In this document: piece after piece, positions 1 to 7,057 of the stretch
Layout of the letters: each line of letters starts with the position of its first letter
How positions within the stretch are numbered: position 1 is the stretch's first letter
NCBI GenBank assembly: GCA_900548215.1
Contig: URJI01000091.1
Coordinates: forward strand, 1-10,358
Source of the DNA: an uncultured Coprococcus sp.
GTDB lineage: Bacteria; Bacillota; Clostridia; Lachnospirales; Lachnospiraceae
Direction of reading: 5' to 3'
Length of the DNA stretch: 10,358 nt
Program-made: the position numbers and the translations under genes
The notes under the pieces: model-generated
Database searches by the model: none
What the model was told of the DNA's origin: nothing
Seen by the model: the letters and a program-made list of their open reading frames with translations, nothing else

Positions 1-164
1 TTCTGACTTATGTTGCGGGAAGATTCAAGGTCGTGACGACTTTGTTCGCATTTGTGAGTCAGCAGGATCTGTTCAGGACACTCATCCCGGTGGGACTCAT
101 ACTTGGAGTAGGCGTTGGTCTGGTTGGAAGTATATTGACAACCAGAAAGCATATCAGAGTGTGA
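1..164 (+). CDS. ftsX: Cell division protein FtsX, C-terminal end (partial)
   Basis: The reading frame is open from base 3 and ends at TGA 162-164, giving the last 53 residues of a protein that begins before the window. It contains a hydrophobic membrane helix (around LIPVGLILGVGVGLVGSIL, split by glycines) followed by the short basic tail TTRKHIRV. This matches the last transmembrane helix and tail of FtsX, the membrane subunit of the FtsEX ABC-type complex, which activates cell-wall hydrolases at the division site. The gene downstream, a secreted coiled-coil M23 peptidase, is the usual type of FtsEX partner (EnvC, PcsB and CwlO are the known cases), which supports the call. Only the end is visible, so the identification rests on the tail and the context. 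Confidence 0.8.
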   Translation, partial: LTYVAGRFKVVTTLFAFVSQQDLFRTLIPVGLILGVGVGLVGSILTTRKHIRV

Positions 165-243
165 TAGAGCCGGATATATTGACTATTTCAGCTTAAGGGG
201 ATACTTGTTGTTTTGATAGTTGGGGTGACAAGGAGTAGTGGAT

Positions 244-1479
244 ATGAAGAAGAGATGGATTACTAGAGCTAACATAAAAAAGACGGCATTTGTCGTGGCG
301 GGATGTGTTGCTATGGGATGTGTTGCCACTTTTTCCACGTGGGACAGTGACAGTGTAGTGCATGCTATGACAAAACAGGAGGCCGAGGATCAGAAGAACG
401 AGGCAAAGGAAAATGAAAAAGAGGCAAAAGGTGTTCTTGACTCGCTGGAAGCACAGCAGAACAAGATAGTCCAGGAGGTTGCAGATCTTGATGCGCAGGC
501 CACAGAGATACAGACTCAGATAACCAAACAGGAAAACCAGTCTGATGAGCTAAAGCAGGAGATAGATGAGACTCAGAAGAAACTTGATGAAGCTCAGAAG
601 GCAGAGGATGTACAGTATGAGGCTATGAAGCAGAGAATTCAGTACTTATACGAGGAGGGTGAAGTTGAGTATGTGGATGCGTTGTTGTCTTCCTTGTCTT
701 TCAGTGACATACTAAACAAATCTGAGTATATAGATCAGATATCTGAGTATGACCAGAAACAGCTTGCAAAGCTGGTAAAGACTAAGGACGAGATAGCACA
801 GTATGAGAGTGATCTTCAGGCAGATCTGAGACAGGTCGAATCACTCAAGACTGATCTTCAAAACAATCAGACGCAGCTTCAGGCACTTATAGATCAGAAG
901 CAGGAGCAGCTAAGTATATATGATGATGACATAGAGGCTCAGAAGTCTTTGATGGCCAAATTCACCGCTCAGAGAGAAGCGGCAGAGAAACTCATAGCTC
1001 AGTTGTCGAGACAGGAAGCTGGAAAGGCGGGAGCCGGCAGTGTATATACACCTGATGGCAAGGTGTATGATACGTCAAAATACGCTGGAAGATTTATGTG
1101 GCCGGTATCAACAGGCGGTGTGATTACAGACGAGTTTGGTTACAGGGATGCGCCAACGGCTGGGGCTAGTACGTATCACCAGGGACTTGATATAGGATGT
1201 GCATATGGAACAGATATCGTGGCAGCCGAGGATGGAACAGTTATTCTGTCATCGTACAATGGTGGCGGTGGCAATATGGTCATGATCAGTCACTATGATG
1301 GTATATGCACAGTATATATGCACAATTCACAGTTGTGTGTGAATGTGGGTGAGAAGGTTGTAAAAGGTCAGGTGATAGCAAAAGCCGGAAGTACAGGTGT
1401 GTCCACCGGACCGCATTGTCATTTCGGTGTGTCTATAGATGGAACTTATGTTAACCCACATGATTTCCTTGGACAGTAA
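244..1479 (+). CDS. Secreted coiled-coil M23 (LytM-type) cell-wall endopeptidase, probable FtsEX partner
   Basis: This is a 411-residue exported murein hydrolase. Residues 1-41 form a signal peptide: basic start, hydrophobic stretch at about 14-31, and a plausible cleavage after VHA (39-41). Residues 42-260 are charged and rich in Gln, Lys and Glu, typical of a long antiparallel coiled coil as in PcsB, CwlO and EnvC. The last 120 residues are an M23 metallopeptidase with the zinc and catalytic residues present: H312 and D316 in HQGLD, H360, and H391/H393 in HCH. Unlike EnvC, which has lost these residues, this protein should cut peptidoglycan cross-bridges itself. The coiled coil probably holds it inactive until FtsX binds, an inference from the PcsB and CwlO models. 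A GTG six bases upstream (238) is in frame, but the AAGGAG at 230-235 is correctly spaced only for ATG 244. It lies 79 bases after ftsX. Confidence 0.9.
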   Translation: MKKRWITRANIKKTAFVVAGCVAMGCVATFSTWDSDSVVHAMTKQEAEDQKNEAKENEKEAKGVLDSLEAQQNKIVQEVADLDAQATEIQTQITKQENQSDELKQEIDETQKKLDEAQKAEDVQYEAMKQRIQYLYEEGEVEYVDALLSSLSFSDILNKSEYIDQISEYDQKQLAKLVKTKDEIAQYESDLQADLRQVESLKTDLQNNQTQLQALIDQKQEQLSIYDDDIEAQKSLMAKFTAQREAAEKLIAQLSRQEAGKAGAGSVYTPDGKVYDTSKYAGRFMWPVSTGGVITDEFGYRDAPTAGASTYHQGLDIGCAYGTDIVAAEDGTVILSSYNGGGGNMVMISHYDGICTVYMHNSQLCVNVGEKVVKGQVIAKAGSTGVSTGPHCHFGVSIDGTYVNPHDFLGQ

Positions 1480-1541
1480 AATTTATGGCGGATGGCGTAT
1501 TTGCCTGAGCCGGATGTGAGAAGATGTTAGGAGATAACGAC

Positions 1542-2786
1542 ATGAAGATCAACAAGAAGACCAGTATAAGAAGAGTGGCTGTGGTTGCTGCATTTGCTTG
1601 TGGTATTGCAGGTATGGCCGGATGTGGCTCGGCTGGAGTTTTCAGCAGTAAGCTTGGCGAGAGCGGTGGAAGCTCAAAAAAAGCCAATTATGATGGCAAT
1701 GTCATCACAAGTGATGTCCTTGACAAGACATCCAAGATAGAGAATATCATTGACAATTACTATTATTATGATACTGATGATGAGACTCTTCAGGATGGAT
1801 TGTATAAAGGCATGGTGGAGGCTCTTGATGATCCTTATGCCGAGTATTATACAAAGGAAGAATACGCAAAACTTCAGGAGGATGATTCGGGTGAGTATGC
1901 CGGAATCGGAGTCACAGTAAGTAAGGATGAGGATACCGGATATGTGAGGGCTGTCAATATACTTGAAGGTGCCCCTGCTGAAAAAGTTGATATACAGCCT
2001 GATGATATAATCGTACAGATTGATGATCATGAGATTATGACAGACGACGATTTGGATTACCTTGTGTCACTTATAAGAGGAGAGGCGGGAACAGATGTAA
2101 CACTGAAGCTGTACAGAGAGAAAGATAAGGCTTATCATGATGTCACCATCACAAGAGAGATCGTTGAGTACAGTACAGTATCTTCATTTATGATAGATGA
2201 CAAGATCGGTTATGTCAGAATAACCCAGTTCATAGACAATACAGATGAGCTTTTCAAGGATGCTGTAGAGGAGCTGAAGAAGGATGGCATGCAGGCATTG
2301 ATGATCGATGTCAGAAGTGATCCGGGCGGAATGCTCACATCGGTTGTAAATATATGTGATTTCCTTCTCCCTGAAGGGGTTATCGTATCAATAAAGAATA
2401 AGAATGGAGAGACTGAGGAAGAGTTCAAGTCGACAGACGATGAACAGCTCGATATGCCTATGGTAGTCCTGACAAATGCTTACAGTGCAAGTGCATCTGA
2501 GATCCTTACGTCAGCTCTCAAAGAATTTGGAGCAGCAACTGTTGTAGGAACAAATACTTATGGAAAGGGAATTGTTCAGAGTGTTATTCCTCTCGGTGAT
2601 GGTTCTGCAGTAAAACTCACAACCCAGAAGTATTTCACACATGATGGAAATGATATACACAAAAAGGGAGTTGCCCCTGACATAGAGGTGGAGCTTCCTG
2701 ATGATTACACCTATGAGGATTTCCAGGGCAAGAATGATAGCCAGTACCAGAAGGGTATTGAGGTTCTGAAGGGGAAACTGAAATAA
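1542..2786 (+). CDS. ctpA: S41 family C-terminal processing protease (CtpA/CtpB type)
   Basis: This is a 414-residue exported serine protease of the carboxy-terminal processing family. Its N-terminus is basic and then hydrophobic, ending in MAGC (Cys28), which could be a lipobox, so it may be a lipoprotein or a membrane-anchored protein. A PDZ domain occupies roughly residues 105-190 (starting near YAGIGV). The S41 core follows, with DPGG, then SASASE and TYGKG. The expected catalytic pair is Ser317 (middle Ser of SASASE) and Lys342, 25 residues apart as in the family. Relatives trim the C-termini of envelope proteins and, in Bacillus, regulatory proteins. An ATG at 1524 is in frame, but AGGAG at 1529-1533 fits ATG 1542 with 8 bases spacing. 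It sits 62 bases after the M23 gene in the same direction, probably in one operon, and might process envelope proteins around division. Confidence 0.92.
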   Translation: MKINKKTSIRRVAVVAAFACGIAGMAGCGSAGVFSSKLGESGGSSKKANYDGNVITSDVLDKTSKIENIIDNYYYYDTDDETLQDGLYKGMVEALDDPYAEYYTKEEYAKLQEDDSGEYAGIGVTVSKDEDTGYVRAVNILEGAPAEKVDIQPDDIIVQIDDHEIMTDDDLDYLVSLIRGEAGTDVTLKLYREKDKAYHDVTITREIVEYSTVSSFMIDDKIGYVRITQFIDNTDELFKDAVEELKKDGMQALMIDVRSDPGGMLTSVVNICDFLLPEGVIVSIKNKNGETEEEFKSTDDEQLDMPMVVLTNAYSASASEILTSALKEFGAATVVGTNTYGKGIVQSVIPLGDGSAVKLTTQKYFTHDGNDIHKKGVAPDIEVELPDDYTYEDFQGKNDSQYQKGIEVLKGKLK

Positions 2787-3014
2787 GCATAGAAGTAAAC
2801 ATGACAGATATATTGCAAATTTATACATGAGACTTTTGGGCGGTTTTATCTCATTGGTAGCGCAAAAGTTACATTTGGGAGATTTTCAATAGTATAATAC
2901 AACTGTGTAGCTGATAGGCACGTTATGTATTATGTATAATATGTAACGGATTAGTGGAAAAAAACAGATTGTATATGTAATTTGCATAAATAATTAAAAC
3001 AACAAAATTTTTAG

Positions 3015-3046
3015 ACAATATGCAGCACAAAAGTGCTGCATATTGT
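3015..3046. terminator. Perfect 14-bp hairpin, possible terminator or leader element
   Basis: The arms at 3015-3028 and 3033-3046 are exact inverted repeats (ACAATATGCAGCAC and its complement) around an AAAA loop. On the plus strand no long T run follows, so it is not a classic rho-independent terminator for ctpA. On the minus strand a short T-rich stretch follows. It could end ctpA transcription weakly, protect the 3' end of the mRNA, or be part of a guaA leader if one of the upstream TATAAT boxes is used. Confidence 0.55.
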
Positions 3047-3139
3047 GTTATACTAGGAAATGTTCAGAAATTTGAGTATTTGTTAGTTCGGGTATCAAGA
3101 TGGATACTGGATACTGGGTGGTTAAATCACCGATAATAT

Positions 3140-3167
3140 TTGAGGATTTCTGATAGTATAGTATAAT
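3140..3167 (+). promoter_or_regulatory. Probable sigma-A promoter of guaA
   Basis: TTGAGG at 3140-3145 and a perfect TATAAT at 3162-3167 are separated by 16 bases. The predicted transcript would start near 3174 and carry a leader of about 25 bases with AAAGGAG at 3187-3193, six bases from the guaA start codon. Confidence 0.65.
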
Positions 3168-3199
3168 GGGAAAATAAAAAGGCAACAAAGGAGATATAC

Positions 3200-4741
3200 A
3201 TGGATAAGGAACTGATTATCGTATTGGACTTTGGCGGACAGTACAACCAGCTGATCGCCAGACGTGTAAGAGAGTGTAATGTATATGCCGAAGTACATCC
3301 GTACACACTGCCGCTGGAGAAGATCAAGGAGATGAATCCAAAGGGTATCATCTTCACAGGCGGGCCAAACAGCGTATACAAAGACGATTCACCTAGCTGC
3401 AGCAAGGAGATATTCGAACTGGGTATTCCTATTCTCGGAATATGTTATGGTTCACAGCTCATGGCTCATCTGCTGGGCGGCAAGGTCAGCACGGCACCTG
3501 TCAGCGAGTATGGAAGAACAGAGGTAGAGGTTGACAAGACATCTAAGCTGTTTGCAGATGTGAATGACAAGACCATCTGCTGGATGAGTCACACAGACTA
3601 CATTGCAGAGGTACCAGAGGGCTTCAAGAAGACAGCTTACACTCCTGTATGCCCAGTGGCAGCCATGGAGAATGCTGAGAAGAAGCTGTATGCGACTCAG
3701 TTCCACCCAGAGGTTATGCACACAGAGGAAGGCATGAAGATGCTTCGAGCATTTGTCATGGATGTATGCCAGTGTGCAGGCAACTGGAAGATGGATTCAT
3801 TTGTAAAAGACACAATAGAGAGTCTCCGTGCCAAGATAGGCGAAGGCAAGGTGCTGTGTGCCTTGTCAGGTGGTGTGGACTCATCAGTAGCTGCAGTTCT
3901 ACTGTCCAAGGCGATAGGCAAGCAGCTTACGTGTGTGTTCGTAGACCACGGCCTTCTTCGTAAGAACGAGGGCGACGAGGTTGAGGCGGTATTCGGACCA
4001 GATGGACCTTACGACCTGAACTTCATCAGAGTAAATGCGCAGGACAGATTCTACAGCAAGCTTGCCGGAGTAACCGAGCCTGAGGCAAAGAGAAAGATAA
4101 TAGGTGAGGAATTCATCCGTGTATTCGAGGAGGAGGCCAAGAAGATCGGTGCCGTTGACTTCCTCGTACAGGGAACCATATATCCTGACGTCATCGAGTC
4201 AGGCCTTGACAAGTCAGCGGTCATCAAGTCACACCACAACGTAGGCGGACTTCCTGACTATGTAGATTTCAAAGAGATCGTAGAGCCACTTCGACTCCTT
4301 TTCAAGGACGAGGTCCGCAAGGCCGGCCTTGAGCTTGGAATCCCAGAGTACTTGGTATTCCGTCAGCCATTCCCAGGCCCAGGCCTTGGAATCAGAATCA
4401 TCGGAGAGGTCACAGCTGAGAAGGTCAAGATCGTTCAGGATGCCGATGCCATCTACCGCGAGGAGATCGCAAAGGCAGGCCTCGACAGAAGCCTCGGTCA
4501 GTACTTCGCAGCCCTGACCAACATGCGTTCAGTTGGCTGTATGGGAGATTTCAGAACCTACGATTACGCCGTAGCACTCCGTGCTGTAAATACAACAGAC
4601 TTCATGACAGCAGATTGTTCAGAGATACCATTTGAGGTGCTTCAGAAGGTTATGAACAGGATTATCAATGAGGTTAAGGGTGTGAACAGGGTAATGTATG
4701 ATCTGACTAGTAAGCCACCTGGAACGATTGAGTTTGAGTAG
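3200..4741 (+). CDS. guaA: GMP synthase (glutamine-hydrolysing)
   Basis: GuaA converts XMP to GMP using ATP and the amide nitrogen of glutamine, the last step of guanine nucleotide synthesis in the cytoplasm. The 513 residues match the usual length. Residues 1-195 are the class I glutamine amidotransferase domain, with nucleophile Cys82 in GICYGSQ and His169/Glu171 in FHPE. The ATP pyrophosphatase domain carries the P-loop SGGVDSS at 223-229. The C-terminal dimerisation domain ends in the typical SKPPGTIEFE. ATG 3200 has AAAGGAG six bases upstream. Synonymous codons are richer in C and G than in the genes downstream, as expected of a highly expressed core gene. In other bacteria the 3' end of guaA is a known insertion point for genomic islands, and the accessory-looking genes begin directly after it here. 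Confidence 0.98.
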   Translation: MDKELIIVLDFGGQYNQLIARRVRECNVYAEVHPYTLPLEKIKEMNPKGIIFTGGPNSVYKDDSPSCSKEIFELGIPILGICYGSQLMAHLLGGKVSTAPVSEYGRTEVEVDKTSKLFADVNDKTICWMSHTDYIAEVPEGFKKTAYTPVCPVAAMENAEKKLYATQFHPEVMHTEEGMKMLRAFVMDVCQCAGNWKMDSFVKDTIESLRAKIGEGKVLCALSGGVDSSVAAVLLSKAIGKQLTCVFVDHGLLRKNEGDEVEAVFGPDGPYDLNFIRVNAQDRFYSKLAGVTEPEAKRKIIGEEFIRVFEEEAKKIGAVDFLVQGTIYPDVIESGLDKSAVIKSHHNVGGLPDYVDFKEIVEPLRLLFKDEVRKAGLELGIPEYLVFRQPFPGPGLGIRIIGEVTAEKVKIVQDADAIYREEIAKAGLDRSLGQYFAALTNMRSVGCMGDFRTYDYAVALRAVNTTDFMTADCSEIPFEVLQKVMNRIINEVKGVNRVMYDLTSKPPGTIEFE

Positions 4742-4857
4742 ACAGATTGTTGTTTTTAAGAACTTGCAGGCTTTGATTTTACTAAGTTTTTGAAAACTTG
4801 GTTACAGAGCAAGTAATAAAAAAGTAATACTTTTCAGAAAAGAGAATAATTTTAGAG

Positions 4858-4900
4858 AGAACCACATAGGTGAATATTGCCTATGTGGTTCTTTTAATTT
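4858..4900 (+). terminator. Intrinsic terminator of guaA
   Basis: A perfect 13-bp stem (4858-4870 with 4880-4892, arm AGAACCACATAGG) and a 9-base loop are followed by TTTTAATTT. It lies 117 bases downstream of the guaA stop codon. Confidence 0.88.
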
Positions 4901-4941
4901 ATAAGATCAGGTGCAAGCGAAGAGATATATATCTTTAGAGA

Positions 4942-4970
4942 TTGACTACTAACGCTATTGATATTATAAT
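4942..4970 (+). promoter_or_regulatory. Strong sigma-A promoter of the 5076 lipoprotein gene
   Basis: TTGACT at 4942-4947 and TATAAT at 4965-4970 are 17 bases apart, which is near consensus. The 10-base palindrome GATATATATC (4924-4933) lies just upstream of the -35 and could be an operator, but this is weak. The transcript would begin near 4977, leaving a leader of about 100 bases before ATG 5076. Confidence 0.8.
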
Positions 4971-5075
4971 GGTTGCTAATTAAGACACTATTATGGTGGA
5001 GGAGGGGACATATTGGATTAAAAAATAGATGTGTTAATGATGATACGATAAAGATGAAGAAAGAGAGATTTGAGT

Positions 5076-6071
5076 ATGAAAAAAATAATAATGATTTTTA
5101 TAAGTGCGAGTTTTATTATGAGTCTTTGTGGATGTGATTTTGTTGATAATGCAGTCGATGATATGAAAAAGGATAGGGAGTGGGCAATAGAAAATAACGC
5201 TTTTACTGATGGAAATGGTTCAGGGAAAAAGAATAGCGATGAAAATGATAGTAGCTCAGACAATCAGACAGTCGATCAGCCAAAAGAAAGTGATGATTCT
5301 AATGAACTAAAAGTCGGGGAGACAACAACATTTACTGTAGATCAAGGTGAAAAGGAAGGAGAGATTGAATTAACTATATTGAATTGGGGAAGCGTATGGA
5401 GTGATAATTATGCGCAAAATATAATCTGGTTTGATGCGGAATTTAACAATGTAGGAGAAAATCCGGTAAATATATCAGCGGCTTTGTTTGCTGTTTACGC
5501 CGATGATTATTCAGTTGACTTATCGTATTTAGAGTCTGATGGATTGCAGACAACTTCATTGGATAGCGGTCGTAAGGCAAAGGGAAGGGTTTATGCTGTT
5601 GTCGATGCAAACTCTGTCAACTCAATAGAAGTTCAAGTGAGCAGCGCAGTGTGGGTATTGCAAAGGATAGATACTTCGGAACCTAATTCTGTTGAAACTG
5701 ATTCCACAACAGAAAATGAGGTCGCTACAGAGGAAACTTCTACCTCGTATGGTGATTTTTCAGGAGAGTATACAGGATCTAAATATACAGCGACCGTAAC
5801 CATGTACGCAGAAACGATGACTTCTTCAGATGATGAATTGGTATGTGGTACTATAGATATATTCTGTAATGGGGAGAAACTTTTTTCTAAAGATTTGTAT
5901 TTGGAGGATGAAGACACTGCACCGTGGAACAAGCAATATGATGTATTGTGTTCTTTTGCAGGTTTTGATGTAGGTAAAAATTATGCTGGATTTACACAGA
6001 GTGCGGGGAAAAATAGCCTTGATTTAGGATTTGATGGAGAATATTCAGACACTCTGGAAATAAATAACTAG
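5076..6071 (+). CDS. Lipoprotein with DUF4352-like immunoglobulin-fold domain
   Basis: This is a 331-residue surface lipoprotein. A hydrophobic signal ends in the lipobox LCGC, with Cys20 as the lipid-modified residue. A low-complexity linker rich in Asp, Ser, Asn and Gln covers about residues 45-75. From about 78 to 190 the pattern KVGETTTFTV, a conserved Asn-Val-Gly and Pro-Val segment, and the GRKAKGRVYAVV strand resembles DUF4352, an Ig-like beta-sandwich common in Firmicutes lipoproteins of unknown role. A second Thr/Ser-rich linker (about 205-225) leads to a C-terminal beta-rich domain of about 100 residues that I do not recognise. An in-frame TTG (5070) lies two codons upstream, but ATG 5076 gives the normal lipoprotein start; the ribosome site (AAGAGAG) is modest. 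The gene is a single transcription unit between its own promoter and terminator. Confidence 0.8.
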   Translation: MKKIIMIFISASFIMSLCGCDFVDNAVDDMKKDREWAIENNAFTDGNGSGKKNSDENDSSSDNQTVDQPKESDDSNELKVGETTTFTVDQGEKEGEIELTILNWGSVWSDNYAQNIIWFDAEFNNVGENPVNISAALFAVYADDYSVDLSYLESDGLQTTSLDSGRKAKGRVYAVVDANSVNSIEVQVSSAVWVLQRIDTSEPNSVETDSTTENEVATEETSTSYGDFSGEYTGSKYTATVTMYAETMTSSDDELVCGTIDIFCNGEKLFSKDLYLEDEDTAPWNKQYDVLCSFAGFDVGKNYAGFTQSAGKNSLDLGFDGEYSDTLEINN

Positions 6072-6092
6072 TCAGTTAAATTACTACATAAT

Positions 6093-6140
6093 AAAAGCTG
6101 AACTTGTCAATATTGTGATTATTGGCAAGTTCAGCTTTTT
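6093..6140. terminator. Bidirectional terminator between convergent genes
   Basis: A 19-bp stem with one G-U pair joins 6093-6111 and 6121-6139 around a 9-base loop. The plus strand ends in TTTTT and the minus strand reads into a T run from AAAA at 6093-6096, so it can stop transcription from both sides. The right arm touches the stop codon of the xre gene on the minus strand. Confidence 0.9.
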
Positions 6141-6456
6141 ATATTGTATTTAAGAAAGCAAGTAATGATTCTTTTTGAGAAGCATTTAGTTGGTATATTC
6201 GTTGTATAAGAGGATCATTAGTCAAATTTAAGCTTTCATCGTCAAAAAAATCTTTTAAAGAAATTCCCAGTGCCTGACATAATTGGAATAGCACTTCTAT
6301 AGTGGGATTTTTGTTCCCAAGTTCAATATCACGGACGTAACTTTGGCTGATTCCAGCAAGATTGGCAAGTTTGTTGGTGGATATTTGCTTTTGCTCGCGA
6401 AAAAAGCGTAGTCTATCTCCGACAGGGTACTCATAGGGTTCATGTGTATTTGCCAT
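6139..6456 (-). CDS. XRE-family helix-turn-helix transcriptional regulator
   Basis: This is a 105-residue DNA-binding protein. Residues 12-68 form a Cro/C1-type (HTH_3) five-helix domain; the helix-turn-helix lies around STNKLANLAGISQSYVRDIE (26-45), followed by the typical ELGNKNPTIEVLFQLCQALGI pattern. The last 35 residues (DDESLNL onward) are helical and probably dimerise; no ligand or protease domain is present. The start ATG (6456, minus strand) has GGAGG nine bases upstream. The gene is convergent with the 5076 lipoprotein gene and divergent from the 6626 gene. Two palindromic sites with GATA-N3-TATC symmetry lie in the 6480-6550 region, one by each promoter, so it probably represses itself and the divergent unit (inference). 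Confidence 0.9.
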   Translation of the reverse strand: MANTHEPYEYPVGDRLRFFREQKQISTNKLANLAGISQSYVRDIELGNKNPTIEVLFQLCQALGISLKDFFDDESLNLTNDPLIQRIYQLNASQKESLLAFLNTI

Positions 6457-6481
6457 ATATGGAAACCTCCAATTAATTCAT

Positions 6482-6500
6482 TATAGAGATAGACTATCAA
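6482..6500 (-). promoter_or_regulatory. Candidate operator 1 and -10 region of the xre promoter
   Basis: Read on the minus strand this is TTGATAGTCTATCTCTATA; it contains the perfect 5-1-5 palindrome GATAGACTATC (6488-6498). The minus-strand TATAAT is at 6485-6480, so the palindrome lies immediately upstream of the -10 in the spacer, and no good -35 is present. A bound regulator here would block transcription of xre. Confidence 0.6.
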
Positions 6501-6530
6501 AGTTTTTGAGATAAAATTACATCTAAAGAG

Positions 6531-6559
6531 TTGATAAGTTATCTTTATAGATATATAAT
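6531..6559 (+). promoter_or_regulatory. Promoter of the 6626 unit with candidate operator 2
   Basis: TTGATA at 6531-6536 and TATAAT at 6554-6559 are 17 bases apart, a near-consensus sigma-A promoter. The palindrome GATAAGTTATC (6533-6543) overlaps the -35. The 19 bases 6531-6549 match operator 1 in 15 of 19 positions in the opposite orientation, the shared pattern being TTGATA-N3-TATC-TYTATA. Confidence 0.7.
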
Positions 6560-6579
6560 ATGAGGCGAGTTTTATCTTT

Positions 6580-6598
6580 ATAACGATAAGTAAATAGG
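6580..6598 (+). repeat. Leader element, copy 1 (19 bases, repeated at 10312)
   Basis: ATAACGATAAGTAAATAGG here differs by one base from the copy at 10312-10330. This copy ends 27 bases before the ATG of the 6626 gene, and its GATAAGT core equals the first half of the palindrome at 6533. Confidence 0.75.
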
Positions 6599-6625
6599 GA
6601 CAATGCATAGGAGAGGAGAATACAT

Positions 6626-7009
6626 ATGGATAAGACAGGTATAACTATCGCTTCGGCGGCAACTGGTACATACAACATGATAATTGAGGCTGCAAAAGGT
6701 GAAGTTGCAAGAACAGAGAATATATCCAAGGAGGAAATGATCAAACGTCTGGATACTATATTTTTACAGAATTCAGACGATGAGTATAAGGCATCAGTTA
6801 AGAAACTGTTTTCTCCGTGGAAGAAGGGGGCATCAATAATATCTCCTGATGGTAAGTATGAGCTCAAAACTTTTATAATTGGATGGTATTCCAAGTATTT
6901 GAATTTAAGATCCAGCAGAATATGGATTTACGACAAAGAGACCAACGTCTGTTATGAATGTAAAGCTTGGGCAATGAAAAAAGTCGTAAAATTTGTGAAG
7001 AGAAGATAA
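6626..7009 (+). CDS. Hypothetical 127-residue protein
   Basis: I do not recognise this protein. It has a strong GGAGAGGAG ribosome site at 6610-6618, seven bases before ATG 6626. The N-terminus (ITIASAATGTYNMIIEAA) is mildly hydrophobic but looks like an amphipathic helix, not a signal peptide. A charged helical middle (about 30-65) follows, then a segment with mixed strands including DGKYELKTF and IWIYDKETNVCYECKAW, and a very basic end (KKVVKFVKRR). It is most likely cytoplasmic. It is the first gene after the operator-bearing promoter opposite xre, so it is probably the main target of that regulator. The lipoprotein gene at 7058 follows after 48 bases and may share the transcript. Confidence 0.7.
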   Translation: MDKTGITIASAATGTYNMIIEAAKGEVARTENISKEEMIKRLDTIFLQNSDDEYKASVKKLFSPWKKGASIISPDGKYELKTFIIGWYSKYLNLRSSRIWIYDKETNVCYECKAWAMKKVVKFVKRR

Positions 7010-7057
7010 GATTATTTACAAGCTTAGATTAAAACATATCAAAAGAGGACAAATGCA

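Larger units (their letters stand above)
2787..3199 (+). other. 413-base intergenic region between ctpA and guaA
   Basis: No credible gene is visible here. The stretch is AT-rich and holds two isolated TATAAT hexamers (2893-2898 and 2935-2940) with only poor -35 matches, a strong 14-bp hairpin at 3015-3046, a short tandem repeat of GGATACT near 3101-3117, and the promoter and ribosome binding site of guaA at the end. I looked for a purine riboswitch, which often precedes guanine-pathway genes in Firmicutes, and did not find its conserved core. Confidence 0.6.
4742..5075 (+). other. 334-base intergenic region after guaA
   Basis: No gene of normal size is seen. It holds the guaA terminator (4858-4900), a strong promoter (4942-4970) and a leader of about 100 bases. 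In that leader GGAGGAGGGG (4998-5007) is a very strong Shine-Dalgarno-like sequence with no sensible ORF behind it: the nearest in-frame start, TTG 5013, meets a stop after two codons. An overlapping ATG at 4993 opens only 11 codons. This may be a leftover of a lost gene or a regulatory leader. Confidence 0.5.

Noticed and set aside
2787..3199. Purine riboswitch in front of guaA
   Set aside because: The conserved TATA..GATATGG and GTTTCTAC core was not found by eye.
4784..4799. AAGTTTT-TG-AAAACTT inverted repeat as a guaA terminator
   Set aside because: The loop is too tight, it has no T run, and a much better terminator follows at 4858.
4924..4933. GATATATATC upstream of the 5076 promoter as a third XRE operator
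   Set aside because: Its half-sites are spaced by two bases rather than three, and such AT palindromes are common by chance; kept only as a remark.
4733..5077. TTTGAGTA shared by the guaA end (4733-4740) and 5069-5076 as attachment-site repeats
   Set aside because: Only eight bases are shared, a third copy occurs near 3071, and the bases enclosed contain no element; too short to support an att pair.
6139..7009. XRE gene plus the 6626 gene as a toxin-antitoxin pair
   Set aside because: The genes are divergent with separate promoters, and the 6626 protein shows no recognised toxin motif.
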